A stretch of 64,000 nucleotides of DNA from Sphagnum compactum (taxonomy: Eukaryota; Bryophyta; Sphagnopsida; Sphagnales). The notes under the pieces were generated by a model. It worked only from the letters and a program-made list of their open reading frames with translations, had not been told where the DNA came from and made no database searches. Location: the NCBI GenBank assembly GCA_965153455.1, contig OZ234494.1, forward strand, positions 19,592,001 to 19,656,000. Direction: 5' to 3'. Positions 29,641 to 43,139 of this stretch are shown here, piece by piece (position 1 is the stretch's first letter; each line of letters begins with the position of its first letter). Both the position numbers and the translations under genes were made by a program.

Positions 29641-30538
29641 ACTGGAACATACACCTAGGGGCCTAGACACTAGGGAGGCAGCACGTAGTAGGTACCCAAA
29701 GATGAGTATAGTGTAAAGGGACTACCTCAAGACTTTGACACCTGTTTCAAGACGTGGATTTGGGGACCAGTGTGTTTGTTTTCACCCTCTGGAGTTAACC
29801 TGAAAGTTACTAGGGGGCGATAATTGGAGTTACTAGTGGCGCCCTCTTTGTCCGCTTGCGGCTGTTGCTGCTGTTGTGGCGGTGCTTTTGTGGTGTGCTT
29901 CTCCGCCTGCGTTGCTGTTGCAACGAGGGTTGGCGAAGCACGATTGCGAGCTCGCCCCACTTCGTCGTCTTCCTCCTCGTCGTCTTCCTCGCCGTTCCTC
30001 AGCGCACGCCATCCCTCGTGCCTTTTCCCTGGTCAACTATCGGCCACCCTACTGTTGTTGTTGTTGTTGTTTTTTTTGCCGCTGTTCCTTAGCGCTTTTG
30101 GTCCGTTTTCTCACATCCCTCAGTTCTCGCTGGTGTTCTCTCTCTCTCTCTCTCTCTCTCTCGGATAACATCATTTTCTTTCTTTCGTGATCTTGTTTCC
30201 CCGCCCCTCCCTGCGATAGCGAGTGCGTTTTTTTTCCTTCCTTTCCCAGGACTCTGTGTCTGTTTTCGACTTTCGGGGGAATGGAGTATTTGCTTTGTGT
30301 CAAGGTTTGAGCTTCCGACCGTACTTTTGTTCTGTGGAAAGAAAGGAGGAAGAGGAGGAGGAGGAGGAAGAAGAGGTCCAGGGTGGGGTTTCTGACCGGG
30401 AGCTAGGAAGACCGGGGCTGAGAGGAAGGGAAAGGAGGGAAAGCGTTTTTTTGAAGATTGTGAGGTTTGAGGGTGAGAGATATCTAGGAGAGTGTTGAGA
30501 AAAAGAGACAGTGACAGACACACATACAGACAGAGAGA
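29641..30538 (+). promoter_or_regulatory. Presumed promoter and 5' leader of the bHLH gene
   Basis: Composition rises sharply in G and C from about 29.8 kb, with GTTGTT, CT (30138-30162) and GAGGAG tracts. The long minus-strand open frame here reads as low complexity and is treated as a shadow. The bHLH start codon follows at 30539. Confidence 0.45.
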
Positions 30539-32783
30539 ATGTCCTCGCCATCGAATGCTACCAATGCGACCAAATGGATGTCGTATCTGGCGGAGGGTTT
30601 GTTGGCGGAAGAGGAAGTGCAGCCCGCCAATCCTTTCTTTTGGTGCACTGGACAGCAGCCTGTAGAGCAACTCGATTGCAGGCAAGTAAACTTAAGCTTT
30701 TCTTTTCCTGTCCTTGTATTCCTCCTCCTGGAAAAACAACTTCGCTATACTGCCTGCTGTTGAGACGGAGCTGAAACTCTCCCCTCGCCAGCCCCCCTGG
30801 TCCTCAGACTGCATATTTGCCTCGCACAACAATCCTTATGACTTCCTCGACCCTGCCTCCGAGCATACGGCCACTGAAAGGGAAGAGCAAACTCTCTGGT
30901 TTGGAAAGGGTCAACCAGCCACAAGAACACAGGATCTCTGTGTTGCTGGATATCATGCAGAAGCCATCGTAGCCATGATGGACCCCAGGACTAGAGACAT
31001 GGGACTGATTGTCAGCTGCTTGATGTTTTGCACTCTATGAGAGAGAGCAAACCCCCCTTTCCAATTGCAGAGCTACTTCCAACTTCTAGGGAAAAGGAAG
31101 ATGCTGCCAGATGTGACATCACCTTTCTGACTGCATCCTCCTCCCCTTGAGGAGGATGTATCTGCAACTATGAGGGTTCAGTCTATTTGAGGATGGATTG
31201 TAGCTGCTGTGTGGAAAGTTTGTGAAGCTGATGATGTAATGACATCCAGAGCTGTGGTGAAAGTCTGTGTGTCCATATGTGCACTTTCATGTGGTTGGTA
31301 GCTAACATGCTTTGTGGTGTGTTTGCAATGGATGCAGTGCTGACAACGAGTGCTCCAAAGGGGAATCAGATGTTCCTGACAAAGGCTGTGCCAGGAAAAG
31401 GTATACATGGCAGTGGTCTGTGAGGAAGCAGCCTAAAGTCATTTCAACAGAGCAAGCAAGCTCAGATGATGCATGTTGTAATGACTTTGTGGGCAAGTCT
31501 GCTGTGAAATTTTGGAATAGAAAGTATGCTCAGCTGCTGGTTGCCTACTATTTTTTTCTTTGTTTCTGGTTCAAGTCTTAGCCCAGTTTCTGGATTGCTC
31601 TGTAGATTAATTGTTGGCCTCAAGCAGTTTGCTGGCAAAGAGTATGTGGGTGGTTGTGAAATAGACATGGGAAGTTTGGTTGTGCAGACTGCGGGAGGAG
31701 GCTTGTAGTGGAGCAGGCAACAAGGCATGCCGTGAAAAGATGCGCAGGGACCGCCTGAATGATAGGTTAGTTAGCAGTCATTGAAATGCTATTCTCTTTC
31801 TGGAAAATCAGTTGGGAAAAATTTGGTGATATGGCATGGTCATTGGCCTAGTTTTATCAAATCACTCTGTAGAAAACCTCAGAAGATATAGTGTTGCTAT
31901 GGTTTTTTTTTTTGTTTTTGCCCCCAGATAGTGTTATTGTCCTGTCCCCACATGTTAGTTTGTTCTTTTGTTTGTGATAATGTTTCAAGGCTTCTAGAGT
32001 TCATCAATTGTTTCTGAATAGGGTGTCCAAGGTGAGCTGCTGTGTAATCTCCTCTTAGTGTTCATTCCTGAAAGTTTCTTTGAACTGGTTTTGCAGGTTC
32101 CTGGAGTTAAGTGCAGCTCTAGAACCAGGGAGGCCACCCAAAACAGATAAGGCAACCATCCTATGTGATGCTGTTCGTATTTTAACCCAGCTTCGCTCTG
32201 AGGCTCAACAGCTTCAAGATTCAAACAACCAGTTGCGTGATGCCATTAAGGATTTGAAGGTCCAGCTTCCTACTGAAACCCCTCATGCCCATGCTGCTAT
32301 CTCCTGGCCCCTGCCCACCCTCCTATTGACCTCCACATCACAAGAAACCTGTTATGAGCAGCCATGCTGTTTGTGGTTTGTTGTGAATGGTTCATTTCTC
32401 TTCCTCATATTGTGTAGGAACAGTTGCTAGGCCAGTGTTTATCAGCAAGTTCATGATCCACAGATCTCTTCATATGTTGCTCATGGCATATTGGGAGGTA
32501 TTTGCAGACAGAGAAAAATGAGTTAAGGGACGAGAAAACAAGGCTGAAGGCTGATAAGGAGAGATTGGAGCAGCAAGTCAAGGCTATGACTATTCCAACT
32601 GGATATATGCCTCATCCAGCAGCCATTCATGCAGCAGCAGCTGCTTTTGCAGCACAATCACAAGCAGCATCAAACAAGGCAGCCCAGATGGCTGGTTATC
32701 CAGGCATGGCAATGTGGCAATGGATGCCACCTGCTGCGGTGGATACTTCTCATGACCATGTCCTCAGGCCTCCAGTTGCCTAG
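30539..32783 (+). CDS. ILR3: bHLH transcription factor, group IVc (ILR3/bHLH105-like)
   Basis: Group IVc bHLH proteins act in the nucleus in iron-deficiency signalling, usually as dimers. Five exons give 240 aa (Arabidopsis ILR3 is about 234): 30539-30681, 31338-31400, 31688-31765, 32097-32259 and 32508-32783. The basic region is ACREKMRRDRLNDRF (about residues 83-97), followed by EPGRPPKTDKATIL and the second helix, then a leucine-rich coiled coil with NQLRDAIKDLK, TEKNELRDEK and ADKERLEQQVKAM. The C-terminal MWQWMPPAAVDTSHDHVLRP is the group IVc signature. Exon 1 must end at GATTGCAG with a GC donor; the GT donor four bases on puts TGA directly in frame. The next splice gives ARKR-LREEACSG. 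A paralogue such as bHLH115, 34 or 104 is the main alternative. Confidence 0.92.
30682..31337 (+). other. Non-canonical GC-AG intron
   Basis: The exon-intron junction reads TGCAG|GCAAGTAA, a close match to the known GC-donor consensus, and the acceptor is GGATGCAG. Phase 2 is required on both sides, and the joined codon is AGT. Using the neighbouring GTAAAC donor at 30686 instead gives an in-frame TGA at once. Confidence 0.85.
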
Positions 32784-34158
32784 GCCTGAGGATGCAGATT
32801 CTTGTTTTACATCAGGTGTCAACTTCCTGGTTCCAAAGACATGGCTGTCTCTAAGTTTTGGTCAATTTCCCTTGATTGAGGAAAGGAGGATGTTACCCCT
32901 TTTGATGCCCAGTAGTGGTTACCTGTAATTTGGATCCTGTTGGGGGTAGATGGGGAGGACTCTTGTAGTATTGGAGACAGGTGTCTATGTTTCTCTCTCC
33001 CTACAGAGATCTTTGTATTTCAGGATTGATGTGTCGATCAAATTCCAAAAACCTGGAAAGGTCTTTTCTCCTCTTGCCTCCTCCAAATGTCCAGCGCTTG
33101 GTCACCTACTTGTGGTGTCTGCCAGATCAATTGCTGGCATGGGACTTGAACATCCTCATCAATTCAAAGGTGACTTAGGTGCACCTGTGAGTTTTCTGGA
33201 CGAGTGTACATGTTAGGTAGGAATGTTGGGTAGCAGATGTCGGTCCTTTGCAGTGGGAGTTCTTCTCCCCCACACCCCTTAGAAGGAAGTTGGATCAGAC
33301 AGAGAGTGTTGCATTGCATTCATACAGCTGACAAGAAGGTTGAGCAGGGAACTGGATGGTATTGTCTTTTTGTAGCCAAACTGGCAAGATCATAACTTAC
33401 ACATGATTCTTGACTGTGACTGGAACATTGTAATCTGTAACTTTGGAAATAATTCTGGACCTTTCCGGACATCCTTTTGTCTCATGTGGAAATGTTTCGT
33501 GTAATTCTCTCTTTTTTCTGTTTGTGATGTTGCTTCATCCTTCCTGGATCAGCAAACAGACTTTTGTTAGTTCTGATATTTCATTTCCCAAAGCGTTTGT
33601 TCATTATGTGTTTGCCTCTCATGCAGCCTTTGTTCTCAATTCTCTTGGAGGGAAAAAGGATAGAGCGGAGTGTGTGCACAAGAACACACGCAGTAACTAG
33701 CTAGATGTGCATTCTGCAAAAGTGTCAGAATTTGGTGCTTCTTAAATCTGGTTATGCTGCTGTATGTTGAAAGCTCAATTATGAGGGCTGATTACTGGGT
33801 TGTTTCAGTTTGAAATGGTAGTGCAAAGGATTCCATTATAGTTCCATCTTCTTTGCTTGTAAGGATGCGCTGTTGTCATGTTTCAGTTCAGAAGAAGTTT
33901 TGTTGTTGATGAATCTCTTGGCCTGCTGTGTACTATTGTATCATAGTTTGTTGTTGGGATACTATGATGGATCTCTTGGCCTGTGATACAATAAATAGTA
34001 CACAGCACCCTGTTGGCCTGATGAATCATCTGGTGGGTACTGAAACTTTTGTCTGAATAGCAGATTTGATACCAGGAAAAGGAAGACAAAGTAAGTTGGC
34101 AGTCTACCAGTAACTGTGTACAGGGATGATGCAGATACAACGTACATTGAAACTGGCT
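32784..34158 (+). other. 3' flank of the bHLH gene
   Basis: This is presumably 3' UTR followed by spacer. Open frames of up to about 88 codons lie here without recognisable domains. A short near-repeat containing GATGAATCTCTTGGCCTG.TGT or its variant occurs around 33908 and 33965. Confidence 0.5.
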
Positions 34159-34540
34159 GATGCCTATTCAGATTTCCCTGCAGCTGCTATTGGGAGGCAG
34201 AAAAATTAGCACTACTGATAGAACCTGCACTTGCTGCTAATTCTGCTAATTCAGGTGATGCCTAGTTAGACTTCCCTGCAGCTGTTATTCAGAGGTAGAA
34301 TTAGCACTACCAAGGGAATCTGCAATTGCTGCTAATTCTGCTAGTTCAGGTGATGCCAATTCAGACTCCCCTGCAGCCATGTTATTGAGAGGTAGAGTTG
34401 GCACTACCAATGGAATCTGCATTTGCTGCTACTTCAGGTGATGCCTATTCAGACTTCTCTGCTGCCATTATTGAGAGGTAGACTTGGTACTATCAATGGA
34501 ATCTGCACTTGCTGCCAATTCTGCTTCTTCTGTGTGCAGT
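34159..34540 (+). repeat. Four-copy 88-98-bp minisatellite
   Basis: Units start with GATGCC at 34159, 34257, 34352 and 34440. Each contains TTCAGACT..CCTGCAGC, ATT..GAGGTAGA, GCACTACCAA.GGAATCTGCA and TTGCTGCTAATTCTGCT with variation. The unequal lengths and open but shifting frames argue against coding. Confidence 0.9.
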
Positions 34541-35950
34541 AAAGCCCTTGGGTGGAGGCATTCTCAGAACAAAGAACTCAGTATAGGGCTCTGCCGATTC
34601 TGCAAAATGGACTCAGGATAGGCCCTAGGACCACATTGAAAGGTTCCACCTGTTTTTGGGGAAGCATCATAAGGTGCCCTCCAAATACACTAACAAATTT
34701 CCGAGTGCTTCAGATATGTACTGTAGTACCTGGGCCAATTTAACACTAATTATATCATATTTGACAAACGTTAAAATTTTCAAAAACTATTTTTTTAATT
34801 AAAAAAATATTATTCTTTTCTGAAGGAAAATATAGAATCTGATGGAATATTTGAGAATATGTCATTTGTTGAAATGGAATCCTCAAAATTAATTAATTAA
34901 TTAATTATTTGACAAACATGTGTCGAAGTGACCAAGGTACTATTATCCTACATGATATGTCCAGGGAATAGGCCCCTGAACAGGCTCTCACCCAGTACTC
35001 ACCCAGCAGGGGGGGGTTAACTGTGAGAATCTGTACTAGAGGGCCTGTTTTCTAGTACACTCTGAACTCCTCTAAATCTTAATGTTGCAGAGAACCTTTT
35101 AGTGCCAGAGAATGGGTCCCCCCCATTGATGCGCCGGATTGCGCAAGGTGCACCCCACACCTAGCACAATCAGCCCTAGAGGAGGGGCCCATTAGGGTTT
35201 CAGGTTTAGGGCCGTGCAAACCTGACTTCTCTAAATGTTAGGAGGAGGTTCACAGTAGGACTTTTTTCTGACATTTTGATACTATTCTAACTTTTTGACA
35301 TGTAAAACATGCAAACATTTTCAGCTGTAGCTAAACCTTCTAAGAACAAAGACCAACCACTACTTTGAACACCATTACATTACAGAGGAGATCTTTCATG
35401 TCACTGATAAAAAGAAAGTATGCAAAGAAACTATCCCATCACATTTCTAAACAGCATCAGTTCAAACTCATTTTACAAAATCTGTGTTTTCTCTGTCCTG
35501 TTTACTTGTTCGCTCTTTTTAACAATTTGTTGTTGTCGTCGTCGTTTTAGGGTTTTCTTTCACAAACATGCTTATCATATCATAATCTACATGGTTTTTT
35601 TTTTTTGCGGACCACACACTTCTCCTACATTTCACAACCCTAAAACCCAAAGGGATTTAAGCCAAAATAAATAAATAGTTCATGCTTCTCCTGCATTTTA
35701 CAACCCTAAAACCCAAAAGGATTTAACCCAAATAAATAAATAATGCATAATACTTCTGCAATATTTTACAACTGAAACGGATTTTACTCAGTTAAGTAAA
35801 TTAGGTTGCATCACAAATGTTTGACTATCATGATCTAGTTTTGTCATTTCACCTCTCACTATAAATCCACATGATTTTCTTGGATATTTATACAACAATT
35901 GTTAGATACACGAGCATTCAATAAACTGGATTTAGGTGGGTTATTATGCC

Positions 35951-36189
35951 TAATACCATAGTGTACCTAGGCTGGTTAGGCACCAATTAATTATTTTTTG
36001 ATTTGCTAAAAAATTTGAAAATTACCTAACTGCCATGCCAAAAATCTGAAAGAAGCCCTCAAGGACACTAGCTTCATTAGTATTAGTGACTAATTATAAA
36101 ATATTGTTATTTTTACTACCAAAAGTAAATAACCAAAAACTTATTATTATTAGGCACCTCCGAACCAGCCCAGGTACTACAAGGTATTA
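35951..36189. mobile_element. Probable short MITE, ~239 bp
   Basis: The left end TAATACCATAGTGTACCTAGGCTGGTT pairs imperfectly with the reverse complement of the right end (TAATACCTTGTAGTACCTGGGCTGGTT), and both continue into GCACC/GGTGCC. The termini are compatible with a TA target duplication, but this dinucleotide is also part of the inverted repeat, so the class is unsure. No coding capacity is seen. Confidence 0.6.
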
Positions 36190-39100
36190 CCTTAATTTAA
36201 AACCCGGTTCTCTTTTTTGTAAATTTTTGGTTTTAAATTTGTTATTTAGAAAAAAAAATTGCAAATGACATTTTTAATTGTATAAGACAAGTCACAAAAT
36301 TTTTTTTTTTTCTAGTATTATGATCATAGTTACAAGAGTCAGACTTATCACATAGTAATTAACCCACACACAACACATGTGACCTCTTATGACAACATGA
36401 GAAAGAACCCCATTTTGGCTCTGGTTGAGGTTTCAGTGTTATTCTCCCAACCTCGGTTGCAACCTTGAGGTCCAGATAACTTTATGGGAGGGACACCAAA
36501 CAAAAGCAAAGGGGAGAGGTGGCGGGTGTGCAACAGTTGGGGGTGGTGTGACTCAAACATCATCGAAAGACACAATTGTTTTAGTGTTTTTTAATTTTTG
36601 TTGAATGCGACAAACAAAAGCATGACACTGTTTTTCTGCTTTGTAAGATAATGGGGATCCTACACAACACCCATTACATTTTGTACAACACCTCCATAAC
36701 AATCTGTGTGGTTTTCTGGGGATAATAGAGAAAAGGCCGTGCCAAAGAAGATGAGAAGAGAGAGAGAGAGAATGTCAGAAGTGAGCAGAAATTGTTGAAA
36801 GAGTGAGAATTGAGAATTATTCGTACTATCTATCAGAGCACATGGTTCCCATCCCAGTAGTCGCCCCCACCCCACACAAGTCACACCTTTTTTTGGGGCA
36901 CTGGGAACTAGAGCACAAAAGGGGCACCCAATTTAATCACTACTCTGGTCTGCCACACCAAGTAAGTACTAAGTACTTATTCTGGACTTTTTCTTTGTTT
37001 CCAATAGCAAGTGCTGAGCAGCAAGCAAAAAGAAGACCTGCTCCCCATCTTTGTTAGTGTAATCGGAGGTCACCTTACTCAGCTTATTGAGGAGAAGGCC
37101 TTCAGCGCCTTCCAAAAATACTGGACTCTTAGACGAATTTCATCGTGTCTTTGGAAAGTACCAGATGTCCATAAATATTCCTCTTAGAAACGAGGAGAGT
37201 TCTTATTTCTTACACCAATTTCGTAAGAGTGAGAAAGACCTTATGTCTACTTATGGCTGTAAGATATCCTCACACATAAGGAGTATGTGTAAGAAGAACC
37301 TCCCCTCCTACACCTCAAGATTAACATATGTTTATGTTCGTTATATTGTTTAGCTTTTGCTCTTTATTTTAGTGATGAGTTTTCTTGAAGCTGGTATAAG
37401 AAAGATTTTGCATAAATTTTCGCATGGTCATCCATTGACAACTCCAACTAGCTGAAATGTGAAGGATCATATGAAAACCTAACTACCTCTCCTTTCCTAA
37501 TAACTATCTCTCTCTTTTCTTAATAACTACCTTGTTCCTTTCCTCTGCCCATCAACATGGATATAGAAAAATAAATTAATATGTACGTTTTCATGTCCAT
37601 AATATTAATATCTATGTTATTTACTAATAAATTTTCTTGTTTAGCAATAATCATGATGATGAATTATTGAAAACCATATGAGAACATTAAAAAAAAAAAA
37701 AGAAGTTGATCACCTCTTGTAATGCAAAGCAATGCAGAGCCCAAGTGATCAGTAAAGCCCAGAGGTGCGGCCACAGTGAACCAGCACTCATCAGTGCACT
37801 GTCCACTAGATACCTGTTATTACTCAGTTGTGGATGAACCTCAACTGAGTTAATATTTGGTTTCACCTTGGTGACCAATTCTGTAGGAAATAGGTCTCAT
37901 ATGTAGGTAGATAGGTAGGAAAATAGGTAACTACTAGGTAAGTAGATGGTTTATACATAGGTAAGGTCTTACTTTACTACTTGCCTACTAACAAGCTGCT
38001 TGAGAGTAGGTAGAAAAAAATAAAGCAACAGAGCTAAAACACCATGATTAGCTAGGGAACAGAAAGCTGTCTCCGGAAAACTTACCATTCATCCATCATG
38101 GTGTGCTGGTGGGTGCTGGTTCATTGTGGCCCAGAGGTGCAAGAAATTCTCAAGATGTGGGGCTGGACTTGACCTCATGATAGGCCCTGATTTTGAGATT
38201 GCCCCCACCCTAGGGTTTTATCCTACACTTTTTTCACACCTAGGGTTTCATCCAGTTGGGGCGTGAATCATGTGCAACTCATTGCAGCCAGCCGCCCTAA
38301 GTGAAAACCCAACAAAACCCCCCACAAACTCACCCTCCATCCCAAACCAAAGACAAGGAATTAGTTTGGCAACATACAACATTTGTTGTTTGTGGTGGTT
38401 TAGGAAATATATGAAGAGGAAATAAATTCTCAAAGGTAGGTTGTTTTCCAACTTACGGTCATTGATTGGCATGAGGGAAAATTTTATAAACTAGTGGGCA
38501 CATGCACGCGCGCACACATGCACACACAAACACAAGCATGCTAACATGCACACACAAACACAAGCATGCTAACATGCACACCTGGCTTTTCAATAATCTC
38601 CATCTGAGCTTTGCAAGTGTTGACTTCTAATTCTAAGCAGATACTGAAATCATAAGTCTTCTTTTATAATGTAAACTTGCCAAACTTTTGTTATTAAAAA
38701 AAAGGTGAAACAAGAAGGGAAGTGGAACAAGAGAGATGAAGGACATGGGGCATGAGTTAGTTTCTAGATTCCAATTCTTGACAACCTAAAGCCAAACTAG
38801 AAATCAGTGCTAGTTCAAAACTATGAAATTCAGGCTTTGATATTGAGTTGCTTTTCCCAACTATGAAGTTTCAGGCTTGGTATTGAGTGCTCTTCCCAAG
38901 TAGAGAAAAAAGGCTGCTAACTTTTGGTGCTCAAGGCCTGACTGACTTGAGAGTGGGCATCAGGCATGTGATGTGTGATTTCTGGTTCCCAGCTAAAAAA
39001 ATTATTGGAAGTAAGTACTTGTGTGTCTTTTTGCTCTTGTTTTTTTTTTTTTTTCCCCCTTTCTCTCTCTCTCTCTCTCTTGGTGCACTGCCCAATGGAT

Positions 39101-41756
39101 GATGCTCCTCTAAATGTAGCCTCTGAGAGCTACATTTCTTTTGTGGGATAAATAATGTGTAATGGGCATTGCTGTGGGCAATGCAATGGGTGGTGCACAG
39201 ATAGTATGGAATCAATATCAACTTTGTCTTCTTCTATCTAACCTCTCCCCATTCATGCATTGATTCGGAAACATGCAGATTACCCAATCATGCTTGGAGA
39301 AGCTCACAGATGGGGGAGATATGGGTTTGGTTATGTAAGAAAGTCAAATAGAGGATTTGTGTAAGTTGGGTGGTAGCAAACAATTGTTGATAATAGAAGT
39401 ATTGGGTTGGCCTAAAGCTACTGAAAGTTTTCTAGTGAGGTCTGGAATAAAATATTCTCAGGTTCTTCTTTTTTGTTTTAATCAAAAGGGGGGGGAGGAA
39501 AAAATTAATTTTCTCAATTTAGACTTTTGAGAACAAGTTCATGTTCTGCCTGCCAAAGCACAATAACTTCATTATTGTTAGGCTTTGAGAACTAATTAAT
39601 TGGTGCCTAACCAGCCTAGGTACTATGGTGTCAAATAGGCCACTATGTCATTGAACTCCTTGGGATATATTTGAAGGCCAATTTAGAATAGGGTTTAAAG
39701 GGGAAAAAACAAGATAGTGCACAATGCCCCCTTATTCCCCCTTTAGTATGTGTTCCAAGCTTTTCAAAATGGCATCATTAGACTATCTAGAAGAGCTATT
39801 GGTTCCTAATACTAGGGCACTTTTGATTTACAAATACAAAGAGCCAAGATTTAGCTTCTTTCTGTTGGAGAGAGGGAAGCAAATCAAACTCAATGATATG
39901 AGCTTTCCTCATGGGAAATTCTAAATTTCCCAATTATACACAACAAATTTTCCATCCACATTTCCTTGTAGGTATGATGCAATTAAGTACTATGTGTGTA
40001 GATCGGTGTGGGGTTGATGCCTTGGAAGTTGAAACATGTTTCCAAAAGAAAAGAAAGGTGTCTCTACTACCATACATCTGCTTTTCAGCTTAGAGCTGAA
40101 ATGATTAATTTTTTATATTTAATTTTCAAAAATAACTCTTTTGGCAAAGGAAAGTGCGTATATACTTAAAATGTCCTTAAATTTAGCACCTTCTCTTTGA
40201 ATCTAAATCTTTCTAATCCATTATTGCACAGGTCATCCAAGCCAAAAATAAATAGATAATTCATGCTCTAAAGGGAAAACCGAGTAGGGGTTTTGATTGT
40301 GTTGTATTTCCATCCTTTGGAACCTTAAACGTCATATAGAGCTATTTGCTACTCGTGAATTATTATTGCACTTTAAACCAAGTATCTCTTCACATCTTTG
40401 AAATTCATAGAATACAGGCAGCAATTTTTTCAACAAATTTTGTTGTTTTTTTTGGAAAAGCAACTTGGGGAATTAATGGAGAAATGTGTTTTTCTAGTGC
40501 AATTTTTACTAATATTGATTTTTTAAGAAATGAATCACAAAATAATTATGCCACAAATTTGAAAATTAAACCCTGAAATATGGGTACTTGGGAATTTAGT
40601 TTTTTTCACATTCTAGGATGACATTAGTATCCCTTTCTTTGAAAAATACAAAATAATGTCTTTCACTTATCACTTCTTTAAACTTAATTCAAAATAGATT
40701 ATTAATTATTAATCAGAAGAATACTCCAACTCCCATTTTAATGCCCACAAAATCAAATCAAATCAAATCAAATCAAAACTCAACCTCAAAAAAAGTCTAA
40801 CTTCAAAAAGTCTAACTTTTTTCCTTTGAATTGTTCTTTTTTCTGTGTGAAATTACTAACAATGTTTTAAATGTTGGCCTAAAATCTGACAACTCCCCAG
40901 AAGAGGCTGCTTAACTTTCCCAGTGACAGGAGCTAGACTGGACACCGAGAAAATGCACAATTTTTCATAAGCCAGTAGGTAGTAACAAACAGCAAAGTTT
41001 ATTGAAGAATCTGATTCCCGAGTGCTACTAGTGTGCACGTGCTGGCACTGGAGTTGGGTTGTTAACTGGTAACTTGCACTGCAAAGATCTCACAATCTGA
41101 TGCAACTCAAGTAGTCACAGAATTAGTTACTTTCTTTTGCAGATTATAAGTGCTAAACTCTGTTGTCGGCTTCTGGACATAACACACACACACAAACACA
41201 CACACACAATTAGGTGATGAACATCCAGAGGCAAACTCCCTCTCTAGAGCACGGCACCTGGTTGCAAGCCAGGTCTGACCAATGGCCATTATGTGAAAAA
41301 ATAATTGGCAATCAGTCGAGATTCTGCCACATGATTAGGAACTTTGTAGACTATTGTTAGACCGCATGATGTTCTATATGCTACTCACATGGTTCTAAAG
41401 AGAAGTTGAAGGAAGCTTAGGATGAAGCTTAGAATCTCTCCTAAGTGGCATATATACTATGTATATGTAGGATTTAGTATCTAATATCATATATGTTCAC
41501 ACATTGTTTAGGGTTAAGAGTAAAATCTCTCCTAACTAACATATATATTATGTATGTATTATGTATATATATGATACTAGTACTATTGTGATTCATTTTA
41601 ATTAGTTAATTAGTTGTGGGGACATCCAAAGTTCAATCTTTTTCCTTTTGTGATGGGCATCTTTGATTGGCCCATGAATTTTTTTTTAATTAATCAAGCT
41701 TTGAAGAGTATCAAAATAGATATATTGTAGTCTCCTCCTTTCAATAAGGATTTGTG

Positions 41757-41900
41757 AAGAATAGACCTTGGGACAAAGCGTATGGGACATGTTAATGACC
41801 ATATTGCTTATATAGGCCGCAAGAATAAACCTTGGGACAAAGCGTATAGGACAAAGTGAGGGTCACATTACGTATCTAGGTTGCAAGAGTAGAACTTACG
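41757..41900 (+). repeat. ~64-bp tandem repeat, about 2.3 copies
   Basis: The core GCAAGAATAAACCTTGGGAC and its variants begin near 41757, 41819 and 41883, with ACCTTGGGACAAAGCGTAT.GGACA present in the first two. The third copy is partial. Confidence 0.75.
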
Positions 41901-42411
41901 GCAATGTTAAGCAAGAGATGTTTTCGGTGAACTGGCATCTTGCTTTAGTGAAGTGGTTAAATTTATTTCATGAATTTGTTTGTGTAACAATGTGAAAACA
42001 AGATCTGTCTTCAATGAAGTTCTTTGCTTCAACAAAGTGGCCAAACTTACTTGTTCTCCAAGGGTGCATGCAACCTCCCTCGATGGTTGCAAGAAACTTC
42101 TTGCCTACCTATGTTCTTTGGCATTTTTGACTTAGGCTAATGGTAAGACATGAACTTATGCTTCCCTTTGCCCCCAATTCACAATATATGGTAGCATATC
42201 GTGATCCACATAAGGAACAACAAAAACCAAATAAAATCAACACTCACACCACCCTCGCCCCTCCCCCCCCCCCCCAAAACTAGACTTGTTGGGTGCATGT
42301 TGCACTGTGTCATTGGCTAAACAAAATTTCTAATCCTATTTGTGTTCATCAGTATTTTTGCCTATCCTAATGCCCCCTTCCAAGAACTACTTATTTATTT
42401 TCTGTTTCATA

Positions 42412-42760
42412 TTAATTAGTTGGGGGTGCCTCACAAGTCCAACTTCTTTTTTTTTGCAATGAGCCAATTTGATTGGCCCATCCCAAAAAAAAGTTGAAAC
42501 TACGGAGGCTCCCAAAAATAAAAGATTCTATGGAAAGATAAAGTGCCTCTCCCTTTGGCCTAACTATATAGGTGAGAAGGGGAGGACTTTGGGCAAAACA
42601 TATGGGATTAAAGTGAGGTGCTATTGGGAACACCCTTGGGGAACACATTGGGAACCAGATGAGAACTCATTGGGAACTTGAAGGGACATGTTGGGAACAA
42701 AGGAAAAATGAAAAAAAAATCCTTCCCCACCCCCCCCCCCAATCCAAAACTTAAAAGGAA
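42412..42760 (+). repeat. Dispersed repeat, forward copy
   Basis: Key blocks are TTTGATTGGCCCATC, TTTGGGCAAAACATATGGGA, AAGTGAGGTGCTATTGGGA and ACACATTGGGAAC. The same blocks occur on the other strand near 47.87-48.14 kb. A fragment with GATTGGCCCAT also lies near 41668. Runs of A and C close the copy near 42715-42742. Confidence 0.7.
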
Positions 42761-43139
42761 AAAAATCAAGGCACTTCGAGTGCATGCTGAGGCTTCCCAT
42801 TGGCTGCATGAAATTTCTATTTCCAAAACTGTTCATCACCATTTTTGGCCTGGGCTAATACCCCATTATAAACTGGGGGTACTTATGTAATATCTACCCA
42901 ATTCCGTATATTTCATAAATTGAAGTTATGCACAAAGGCATCAAAACCAAGGATCAAAATGTTAGGCTTCTCCAAAACTAAGGACAAAAGTCAAAATGTA
43001 AGATGGGATTGTGCCAAAGGAAAATCATGGAAGGAAAAATTCAACCCAAGATTATTTAACTTTCCTCTTATGTCCTATGTTTTGCCTGCCTTTATTTGTT
43101 TGCCTAAGGGATCTATTTATGTTATGGGATACTTAAAGG

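Noticed and set aside
30089-30685. 198-codon open frame on the minus strand over the bHLH leader
   Set aside because: It is Arg/Ser/Pro low complexity from CT and GAGGAG tracts and is antisense to the real exon 1.
37087-37353. 88-codon frame in the middle intergenic region
   Set aside because: Composition is as AT-rich as its surroundings and no family or splice signals were seen.
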